Of a DNA stretch of 64,000 bases, positions 54,857-64,000 are shown one piece after another. The DNA comes from Saccharina japonica (taxonomy: Eukaryota; Sar; Phaeophyceae; Laminariales; Laminariaceae): contig MEHQ01003742.1 in the NCBI GenBank assembly GCA_008828725.1, forward strand, positions 1 through 64,000, given 5' to 3'. The translations under genes and the position numbers were made by a program. Position 1 is the stretch's first letter. Every line of letters begins with the position of its first letter. The notes beneath the pieces were generated by a model, which was not told the origin of the DNA, ran no database searches, and saw nothing but the letters and a program-made list of their open reading frames with translations.

Positions 54857-57800
54857 TTACGATCGTGTGGCATACACCATAAATACCATGCCAACCAAGA
54901 CAGTCTCGTCTTGTCCACTACCACCCGGGCCACCCGCGTCACCGACACCGCCATTGCCAGCACCAGCAATCATGCCGGCAACATCTCCACCGTTATTACC
55001 CCGAGCAGGTCCAGATTCACTATTAATACTAATAATAGCGGGTTCATCGAGGCCAGTACGCACGCGATGTTCGGCATCCTTGCGACAGCAGTTGGACGTT
55101 CTCCCTTCAGTAGCCTTAGCCCCAACGCTCTCGGATAGCATCGGCGATGACCTTTCTGCAGGGAAGAATGATGCCGTGGCTGGTGCTGTTGACGCTGACT
55201 CTGACGGCGTCGGTCGGGGAGTGTCTTCCCCAACAATATCACGAGCTATGCCAGCAGCGTCATGGGTCGGGGAGAGCGGCGTGCCGTCCAGGGCCAAGGC
55301 CTGCAGCCATCAAACGGCGGTGATACAGCGGACACACAGCAGTGATGGTGTAGTATGTAGTAAGGTCTTCGATTCGACTGCAGCTGAGGCGTGCGAGCGT
55401 GAGATCTAAGCTGAACGGGTATCTTGCCAGGCCGGACAGGGAACGACCAGCACAGGGCGTACTATAAATATTAGCACAGCAACTATAAATAGCAGCGAAA
55501 CATCGGTATGACACGGGCAACCAAAGAGGTTGGGGAAACCCTGCTGCTGCCTGTTTGTGTCGCATATGCTTGTACCGCATATGCTTGTACCGCATATGTT
55601 CGCGACGTGCTCCGCCGACCTTCAGGCACGAGCGAGGGTCAGTTGATATTCAGATTTATTAGTCAAAAGGGAGAAAACCTGCCCTATCGTTCTGCGACAA
55701 ACACAGCAGAAATTGACTTCAGTTTGTGCACCTTGATTCAAAAAGAGGGGGCATAATGGGCGGCAGAATTTGGCGCGGACCTCTTGCAAACTACCTGGTA
55801 CGCACCAGGTACATGTGCCAACAGCTCGTATTAATGGTTTGTATCGTATCTACAGCTCATTCTACAGTCCAGTACGTTTTCCGAGGCAACCTCTCACGTA
55901 CAAGCATGGGTCTGTTCTTGTTCCCGGGACATATGATATGACTGTGCATGCCTGGTCTTGGATGCATTTTTTTAATGTTTCTATAGCTTCTGTGGATGCG
56001 CACCACTAAAAACGGGTGTTCAGAGTGCCCAGTATGAACAGTAGTGCAAGCAAGCTGCGATTTTTTTCACCTGTGTAGAGACGACGAACCCATGATCTCG
56101 AAGCAGCCCACACACCCTCTCGACACGATCTCCGACGGGATGAACTTCAGCTACGACCTGTCTGATCTTGGGCCAGTCTTGGTCCTCCACCCCTAGCAGC
56201 ACGTCCTGTTCGGCAGCGTGAGCATATGGGAGGGCTTTCTATGAACCCTACAGTTAACCCCCAAGCGCAGTGGTTCGATTAATTCAAGTTTCACTTGTGT
56301 GGTTTCATTTGTTAGCGCGGCTTTCCTCTTGGCCGCATGACAATTAAACTGACGTGAAGCATCTGTCTTTGAATCCGCAATTATAGGGCAAGCCTGAGCG
56401 ATCATCCTGGACCCTAAGCGGGGCATCCCGCAGCCAAAGGGTGAACTGGATGCCGGTTTATGAGGTTAGGGAAATTAGGGGCTTGGAGCGAATTGCCACC
56501 GACATGTGATGTAGCAAGCTAATTCGCTGGCATCAGCAAAAACGCGGACCGGACGCGTTAATCTGGGGGCAAGGTAACACATTGTCGCATCCTCCAAGCT
56601 AACGCCTGTCAATTCGACCCCTGGATATACTGTGGTAAACGAGCTGCGGCCTTTTTGGCAGATCAGATGGTTGTTTCCGTTACCTCTGGCTTCGACTGCT
56701 TCCGTTGCGACACATCCAGGCAACAGCGCCCAGCAACAAATTGATATTCGAAAGACACGCAGCAGTAAATCGTGCCCCGTATAAAAAACTTTCGACCGCC
56801 TGTGCGCGACACCTTGAAGGCTGCGGTATTGACGCCCTCAACATTACTTACCAGCTCCGCTCCCTCCACGTCAATTTTGAGCAAGTCGATCGCGTCCACT
56901 CGGAGGCTGGCCATCGCCCATGACACCGTCCTGACATTACACGCCACCTGAGATCGAAACGGTGGAGCGCTGCGGGCATTATACATCCGGTACACTTTTC
57001 GCTTACGACCCATGCAGCTTCGGCAGTCTACACTCGAGCCCTGCGACAGCTTCGATATCTTCTCTCTTATATTCAACCATGGACCATACATGAACTTGTT
57101 AGAGTCATGGTGACCGCGAAGTCAGCGACGGACAGTTCTTAATGTCGCCGGATACTCGGGCTCAGGTTGTGTCCAAAACCCGACTTTCTACTGGAGTACT
57201 GGATGATAACCTGCCATGCTGTTCAGAAAGGTGTGCAACGAAACTAGCCCTGGCCAGCTATGTAGCCGCCGATCAAACCGAGAGCAAGGTAACTGAGAGC
57301 AGACGCCCAAATTTTAGTGCGAGGATACACCAAACTGCGAGCTAAAACGGGTTCGACAACGGTGGGGCAAGAAAACCCCTCGCTCTTATCAATAGCCAAC
57401 ACTCTACAGTAGGGACCGTGGGCATCACCTGTTCCGCGTCCTCGAAAAAAACGCCCTTGGGGTTGGGGCTATTCGTCTCACCCCCTAATGTCGACCCGTC
57501 CGGGGCAGCGCGTCCCATTCCTCCCTGCAGCCGTTCCTGCCCGGCATAGGGAATAGGGATTCGGCGCATTTTCAAATCAGTCATGCTGCGACAGTGGCGT
57601 TTGCACTACTACTGAAGTATAGCATCAAGACTACCACAGCCGGAAGCTTGGATCGGTACGGAAGTGGAGTTGTCCAACTTGTCCTCTGCCGTTCCTCCTT
57701 CCGCGCGTGGTGCTCGCAGAGACGCCGACGAAGACACAGAAAGCAGTCGCCCGCTCAGGAAACACGAAACCTCTTCGACGGATAAGGCGTATTACAGTAG

Positions 57801-60005
57801 GTACCATGTATAAGGTATCAAGCATAAGAGCAAACGTATTAAGGATGGCGTAAACATTCAATACCAAAGTAACGAGTCCAACCGCATCCAAGCATACAGA
57901 TTCCAGATGTTGTCATGGTCTTGTCATGACACACGCGACAAGGCACTCGGCCATTGCACCATCCCTGGAGCTACGTAAAAGTAACCAAAGGGTGGAGGCT
58001 TCGAGCATGAGACACTACCATGAAAGCAGCATCCCATATCATTTCAACTGTTTCGCCCCCATCGAACGCATTGTGCTCGTGCTACTGCCTTGCCGCCTCT
58101 TCGCTTTTCACGTATCGAATGCCGAAGCAGAGCAGACACCAGCGGTAACGCCTTAGTGCCCACACCATTAATAACCCTTTTACTACTCACAAATAGAATC
58201 CTACACTAATTCCCAGTATGTTTAATCCCCAAAACTGGGGGTGCAGGTCGAAAGCGGTTAAGCCCACTACAATGGCTGCCAATATCCATACCTTTTCTCC
58301 GGGCTTAAGGGTGCTGTTGCCCGGCATGCGGGGGTAGAATGTTGCGTAGGCCTCGTCTTCATTTTTTGCGCCGAGAGCGTACCCCAGAACCACAGCAGCG
58401 GGACAGTGCCTTGAAAGAGAGACGCAAGCGGCAATAACGGCCGACACGTGCTGGATTACATCACAGGTAACGGCTGAGCGAGCTTCGGGCGCGTGTTTGC
58501 GTCATCTAGGGGTACAGTAACTCCTCATTTTTATGAGGGTGGTCACTTGATTATATTGATTATAGTATAAGACCTCTCGATTTCACCCACAAACTGGCAA
58601 CAGCAAAAAGAAGAGGAATAAGCCCCATGGCCTAGGTATGCAAGGGATAGTCTTGTGAAACATTGATGACGTTCCAACTACCTATTTTTGGGTAGTGTTT
58701 TAAGAACTGGTCCCAAGTATTTGGGGGAAAACTACTTGGAATTAGCGCGGGGTTAAGAAGTTTTTCAGTTCTGAATGGGTTAAGAAGCGCCCGCCCCGTC
58801 AGTCAAAAACAATTTTTTGGCCGAAAAGTTCTACCTCTATCGTAGCATGGGCCTTATCCCGTTTGGGGTAGGCAGCCGCTGGGGAGTGCGCATGGCTTGG
58901 GGGGCTTCATCCCGTGTGAGGGAGCAAAAACCCCATAACAATCCACAAGAGGTTGCTCTCGATACCCAACATGTTGCGAGAACGCAACACCCGACGAAGC
59001 GTCATGACGACAGGCATCCTTGACATCGCACCACTACACACGACACGCAAAATCTAATCTGGGAACCGGAACCGGAACCGGAACAAGGCACACGGCTCCC
59101 GTTTATGATCAGTACAGGATTGCAAAACGACCGGGTTTCCTCTGGCCATGAAATCGTTCGACTACGCCGATGGTTGAATGCACTCACTCAGACGTGTTTC
59201 GTTTGAGTGCGGTATTGTTGAGCGGCAGGGGTTCGAAGGCGTAGATCTTCAGAGAGTCGGGTGTATCCGTCTCCAGCTCGAAAAAGATACTCGCCAGACC
59301 GACGTTCGCGCCTGCGGCAAGACAGCCAAAGGACCATTGCGTGGGTGGGTGGGTGAGTGGGTGGGAAGGAGCAGCAACGCACCGGCTACACCGTGTACAT
59401 TTTTCGATACGGTCAGTCTAACGGTTTGGGGTTAGCTTCGCGGTGCATGCCGCCGGGAAAACTGAGATCAGAAAGCTGGCAGATACACAGCAGTTGTGCT
59501 CCGTCTCGAAAGGGATGCGTGGTCAACTGTCGAATGACTAACACGAGTAACAAATGAGTACGTCCCCCGCCCCCGCCCCCCCCGCCCCTTGCGCAAGATA
59601 CCCTAGCAGCAATATCCGACCAAAGATGCGCCGTCTCCCTCACGCACCTATTTAGCACCTATTTATTGCTATGACTGGGAAGGAGTACTTCGGTCGCCAC
59701 TAGTTACAGTATCGCGAAGACAACGATAATATGGTGGATCTGACACGCAGTCGCAATAGCAGCGTCCCAGGACCACTTGTAAAGACCATGCGAACGTCAC
59801 CAAGCCATTGCACGGTTGGCACTCCTTCCGTACGGTATGTTCGGGCCATAATAACAACGGACTCACCGACATCCCAGATTGTGTCGCCGTCGCGTACCCG
59901 CAGTCCCATCCTTGCGTACGTCCTGTCCTCAAAAATCTCCCCGTAAATGAAAAACGCCTCTTCTTCCGCCCGCCTGGCACACCACACCCTCAGTCCGTTC
60001 GGCAT
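54857..60005 (-). other. FkbM-type SAM methyltransferase domain
   Basis: Motifs in order: MPNGLRVWCA and YGEIFEDRTYARMGL (pre-domain typical of FkbM proteins tied to polyketide or peptide synthesis in bacteria), GDTIWDVGANVGLAS (SAM glycine loop, split by the 59866-59312 intron), KIYAFEPLPLNN (acidic loop), FYPRMPGNSTLKPGEK, VFFEDAEQ joined to VACNVRTVS, RVDAIDLLKIDVEGAEL (motif with catalytic/structural Asp-Glu), VLLGVEDQDWPKIRQVVAEV, LLRDHGFVV and the last strand VGMVFMVYATRS. A low-complexity insert of about 115 residues sits before the last strand in the final exon. SAM-binding residues are present, so it is probably active. Confidence 0.85.
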
Positions 60006-62063
60006 CTCCCGCAACATGAGGTTCCCCTCAACGTCGCGCTCGCTCAACGCTGGACAATCACCGCGATCACCATTTCCGCCTTCTCCACTGCTAGCACCGG
60101 CAGGCCGAGGATCGTCCCATGTCGCACGGTTCGATGCCCGGTCTTCCCTCGCAAGGTCAACCCCCTCGCACAGTCGTGCGCTCCCGCCGAATTCCCTTGC
60201 ACCGTTCGCTGTTGTGATTTCTGCCTGTCGTCGCGCGGCAGTGTCCAGCCGAGCACTGGCGGTGGTGGCGCCGGTTGGAGGGTGGGGTGGTGCCGGTCGA
60301 GACGGCGGTTGGTGGCGATGCAGGAACATGGACAGCGAGTTGAGAGCGTTGTCCAGTCCGTTCTCCGCGCGTACTTTGACTCCGAAGCACGCAGCCCGCA
60401 GCTTGACCTTTGTTGCAGCATTGGGGCGATGAAGTACAAAAACAGACGCGAGGGAGGGAGGGAGGGAGGGAGGGAGGGAGGGAGGGAGGAAGAAGACCGT
60501 GTGGAGGGCATGTTCCATCTATAGGCAATATGCAGGTGTGGCTAAAAAACAGAGGTGGGAGGTGTGATACTCGTATGAAATCGCCAGGTAGAACACAACG
60601 CTCCTTTACTGTCTGTTCACGATCACATACTTGCGTACGTCGTAGTACGATCACGACCAGGTCGCATACTTTGATCGTAGACGGGTGCATGATATCCTGG
60701 ATCCCGTTGGACTATACATCTAGTAACCAACCTTAGTGCCCAAATAATATGGTGTGTACTATACCAGCCTATCTCTGTCGTGTGTACGATCATTTGCACG
60801 TTAGTAACATACTGCTGTAACTGGGGAAGTGGCAACAACAGCCTTCATCGTGAGCAAGCATTCCAGCTCTCACATTAAGTGTACGGTGACCAGCAACAAT
60901 ACTTCGTACCAGGTACTAGATAACTGTTTCGACATACACCAACGGGACAAACCTGCGGTGTGAGGGCCGACATAATTCCCGATGCGGCCTTAGCAACCAA
61001 GGCGTTACGGGACATACTGGATGGCGATTCAGGCCCCACGAAGAGCGACCTCTCCATCACACTTCCCACTGCCAAGTATCGTATTCGCTCGGCCCAGAAG
61101 AGCTGGTCCAGCTGTTGCGGGCAGATCACTTCGTCATTGTCATGCCAGCCGAAGCCGCGCATGTGTGCGACGAAGCGAGATGGAAGCAGAAGTATTGGGA
61201 TAAGTTGCATTTTGTTTTTACTAATAGCCGCGCCGCGCGTCAAGTACCATAGTTTCTCGTGTTCCGGCATCCAAAAACAACCTGCCGGCGCGCACTGGTT
61301 TCACGTCTGTTTTTCCCAAATATATGCATACTGAGCATACTCGATTGGTCGCTTTTAATTGTTCCGCTGTGCTTCTGCTGTACATCTGCTGTACACCAGG
61401 TATACTGCAGCCTCAGATGTGTCGCTTTCGGCCAATGAGTCAAAGGCTTCACACGCAATACTGTAGTGGATGCACGAGTAACTGGCGAATTATAAGACAT
61501 GCGCAAACTACGTTGATCACCGTTGTTTCGGCGCAACGTGTTCTACCTCTGCGCCGTCGCCGGCATGCAAGGTAGGGTTCGTTGGCATTTGCAGCATTCC
61601 ACAGCTATGACGCCGTTGAAAAATCGGGGGTTTTCAGAAGACTACGGATTCTAAGTGTCTCTCGCTGCGTCACGGACCCACAGAAGCACGCACGAGTTGA
61701 ATGTCGCTACGGATCTGTGGATGCCCATGGTTTTAGCATACCAGGTATATACCTGGTAGCTGCTAAAACAAATATTGAACTAGTAATATGATACTTGCCT
61801 GTTCCCTGTATGCACCACCGACTATTCGGTTGTTCGACATGAAGAGGTACAAGTATATACGTATATACAACCTTTGCAGAGAAAAAAACAAACAAAAAAC
61901 GCACCGTGTGGAATCCCAGCCCTCAAAACAGCGGCTGTAGTGCCGCTTCCTCCGTGATGGATCGCCAACGAGCAACGTGGGAGAAGGATCTCATGCGCAA
62001 GAGGGCCAACATGAACCTGGGAGCGGGAGCAACAGCGGCGGCAGCAGCAGAAGCAGCAGCAGT

Positions 62064-62094
<31 letters not shown>

Positions 62095-64000
62095 ATGGCG
62101 TTGATAGGTGTTCATGTCCACCCATCCGGTTCAAAGCGTTGTGATCAAAACTCAGCAAAAGGTTGCGTCACGTATATGTAATGGCCTCGAAAGGCATTTT
62201 AACCCCATGTTGTTTTACCGGATGGGCAGCCGCATCCCGCCTTACATACACTACTGCACACATTACGTCTTACAATTGTTACTACAGTACTGTATGTACT
62301 CTCACCCTAGTGCGCGACGAAAGCCTAGTTCACCTTAGCATCAGGGTGGGCTGCCCTTGCCCCCTGCATGCCTGCCAGTGCTACTGTGGCCAACCCTGCA
62401 GATCCACACGCTTTTTTTACTCACCAATATATCATCGTCACCCGCAAATCCCGCAAATTCTTTCAGCACGAAGTCCGTGGCGGAGTCCAACTCGCCGAGC
62501 CGACTGTCTTGTGCACCTTCCACGCCGACAGAGACATCCTCCCCAGGTCCCTCCGCTTCTCGCGCCGGTAGAAGAACCAGACACCTAGAGCCTACCTGTC
62601 GCGCCCCGAGTAAAACCACTCGAAGGGCAGACGCGAGCCGGTAGCCCGGCGGACACATGCCCCACATGGAGCCGAAACCGACATAAAGCGGTCGGTCCCC
62701 CCGCGCAGACAAGAACGCCTCTACACTCGGCGGAAGGTACGGCGCCATCTCCGGCGTCTTTGTCTCGACGCCAACGAGGAGCCCGTCTCCCACCATCCCA
62801 CTTGCTACGTTCGGAGTTTGGTTAGGGTTCGCCCGAACCCGCGCTTCTCGTCCGTTCTTGGATATTCTTGCTTCTTCTGGATATTTCCTCCCTGGTGCCA
62901 TCCTGGCTGCGGGAGGGTACACATACCCGCACACGCGAGCGCTCTCTGGCCAGAAAGGAGACGTGTCCACCACCAGCGACGAAAAAAGGTACAAAATCAG
63001 CGGCAGGTGCGTGGGGTCCACGGCGGACGACACCAGCGGAACGTGTACGCCGGTTAACTCCCCCCCCGCGCCTTGTCCCGCAACGACCGCAATTTCTTCA
63101 GCGAGAGGGCACGGGTGAAGTTCCAAGCGTTCCCGAAAAGTCCCCCATCTATCGGTAAAGAGCGGCCACATCCAGTGTTCCACGTGAGTCCATGCCGTTT
63201 GGCCGCGACCCCGCCCGCCACGTACGGCCTCAATGCCAGGGCAACTGTCCCCTGTGCCAGGAGCAGAGCACTGCTTTTCTGTGTTGGGTAGTGACGCTGC
63301 CGCTGGTGCTGGGTCAGACGTTGATCCCGCAAGGGTCGTATCTGGAGAGATCAACGAGGTGCCGGAAGTGGTGGTAATAGGTGTATCTGGGATACGGTTG
63401 AGCCGGCGGAAGAGGCGTGGGTAGGCCCTTCGCATTCTCCCCGCGAAAGAGCTGGGAATTGGGGCCACCGTTAGGTATGGGTGACAAACCACGCTAGGGA
63501 CCTGGCGGGGGGCAGTAGTGGGCGGCGTACGTCGGACAGAGGATGCACAGTGGTTTGTTAGGCGGGTATTCCCTTCAGTGTAGCACGAAACACGCCCGTG
63601 GCAATGAAATATGAACCTTGCACGAAGACACTGACTGCTGCCTATCAAAGCAATGTTAACGCCTACAAACAACAAAAGAGGTGTGACAACCACTCGGGCA
63701 ATGCAGGTGGGAGCGAAGGCTGGGAGGGGCCATGGGGAAATGTGGACCAATACTTATTCCAGCTATATGGTGTGCACTTGCAATATGGTGCCGTACTATC
63801 AGTGACTGGCGGGACGGCACGCAATCTGCACATTAGTGGCACAGCAGTGCAGCTTTAACATCCCAGCATCATGAGGGTTACTCGCATACCTGCATCTTCT
63901 CCGCTAGATGGTATCCTTCCAGGGCGAACATGTTGAAAATAATGAGGCCCGCCCCTTCACACGCCTTGACGCAGGCGTTCTCCTGTCGAAGGTTTGCTCT
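54857..64000 (-). CDS. Glycosyltransferase-FkbM methyltransferase fusion protein (5' end outside window)
   Basis: Eleven exons on the minus strand, all in phase: 64000-63890 (partial), 63501-62425, 62016-61905, 61128-60953, 60407-59867, 59311-59188, 58409-58292, 57536-57429, 56947-56852, 56205-56071 and 55300-54857 (stop TAA). They give 1013 visible residues. Residues 1-515 are a GT1/GT28-type UDP-sugar glycosyltransferase. Residues 515-620 are a low-complexity linker. Residues 624-1013 are an FkbM-family SAM-dependent O-methyltransferase. Exon 60407-59867 carries the GT C-terminal helix, the linker and the MT N-terminus without interruption, which shows the fusion directly. All introns are GT-AG. 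Likely activity: transfer of a sugar and a methyl group to a lipid, polyketide or glycan; the substrate is unknown. The exact boundary at 60407 has an in-phase alternative six bases on. Confidence 0.85.
58410..58860. repeat. Dispersed repeat inside an intron of the fusion gene
   Basis: ttatgagggtggtcacttga (58531) matches 53647. gtcagtcaaaaacaattttt and gaaaagttctacctctatcg (58799-58845) match the F-type repeat at 27340-27390 and 54010-54060. The intron is 59187-58410, so the element is spliced out. Confidence 0.6.
60443..60490. repeat. (GGGA)n microsatellite, intronic
   Basis: About nine GGGA units on the plus strand. On the gene's strand they form a CCCT pyrimidine run ending about 40 bases before the 60407 acceptor. 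Confidence 0.8.
62017..62100. repeat. CAG/CTG microsatellite directly before a splice acceptor
   Basis: On the gene's strand the intron 62424-62017 ends with a CTG-rich run (about 20 units, some imperfect), then ccgccgctgttgctcccgct and the acceptor CAG. The repeat is the polypyrimidine-like tract of this intron. Confidence 0.8.

Larger units (their letters stand above)
60332..64000 (-). other. Glycosyltransferase domain (GT1/GT28, sterol/macrolide GT-like)
   Basis: N-terminal half: GAGLIIFNMFALEGYHLAEK joins VPSVVCHPYL (exon 1 to 2), then WTHVEHWMWPLF, a motif of this GT subgroup. C-terminal half: PLYVGFGSMWGM opens the nucleotide-binding domain. VHVGPLAHEILLPRC and AIHHGGSGTTAAVLRAGIP form the UDP-sugar site, with the HHGG pair in place of the plant-type HCGW. 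ICPQQLDQLFWAERIRYL follows, with D-Q at the sugar-contact position. The closing helix is LRAACFGVKVRAENGLDNAL. Exon 2 has inserts (about residues 75-135) rich in Thr/Ser/Pro. The N-terminal acceptor-binding start lies off the window. Confidence 0.88.

Noticed and set aside
60005..60518. Methyltransferase gene starting at the ATG at 60518, separate from the glycosyltransferase
   Set aside because: The frame from 60518 passes through a CCCT microsatellite and then encodes the missing glycosyltransferase C-terminus. With the acceptor at 60407 the phase fits the glycosyltransferase exon at 60953, so one fused gene explains both.
60740..60860. Terminal glycosyltransferase exon at about 60860 (AGMLAHDEGC frame)
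   Set aside because: It weakly resembles the family C-terminus, but no acceptor gives the needed phase 0, while the exon at 60407 matches the family better and in phase.

Overview
This window is nuclear DNA from a eukaryote. Two spliced host genes can be reconstructed at its right end, with GT-AG introns of 388-778 bases, codon phases that match across every junction, and simple repeats lying inside the introns. Everything else is repeat-dense: CAG/CTG runs, GTAC-rich filler, tandem duplications and dispersed families in both orientations. No marker gene fixes the species. Long introns, CAG-rich filler, a chromodomain Ty3/Gypsy element and a C2/DysF gene would fit a stramenopile alga such as a brown alga, but that is inference.

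Layout. Positions 1-8110 hold decayed repeats, including one full copy of a composite repeat that ends in a tRNA-like module (2095-3560) and a cluster of palindromic CTCGGAGTAC units (4021-4765). Positions 8111-17305 are one Ty3/Gypsy LTR retrotransposon with two 650-base LTRs about 99% identical. Its coding region has lost continuity (short gag, one in-frame stop before RT, one +1 shift at a T6 run) but keeps protease, RT, RNase H, integrase and a chromodomain. Positions 17306-43669 are a mosaic of a few repeat families. These are the tRNA-tailed units (about 1 kb; 26.1, 28.2, 29.3, 36.9 and 42.1 kb), an A family that starts with a conserved hairpin, a B block found in opposite relative orientations at two loci, GC-rich blocks, and a 0.4-kb-arm inverted repeat at 20585-21526.

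Positions 44.6-50.9 kb carry a plus-strand gene with a C2 domain spread over several exons and a terminal exon with a DysF-type (dysferlin/peroxin) motif. Positions 54857-64000 carry a minus-strand gene that runs off the right end. Eleven phase-consistent exons encode 1013 visible residues: a GT1/GT28-type (sterol/macrolide-like) glycosyltransferase fused to an FkbM-type SAM-dependent methyltransferase. The glycosyltransferase C-terminus and the methyltransferase N-terminus lie in one uninterrupted exon, so the fusion is read directly from the sequence. The two genes converge, with about 3.9 kb between them.

The glycosyltransferase-methyltransferase fusion is the strongest candidate for an undescribed system: one polypeptide that could both glycosylate and O-methylate a lipid, polyketide or sugar. 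Its substrate cannot be read from this window.
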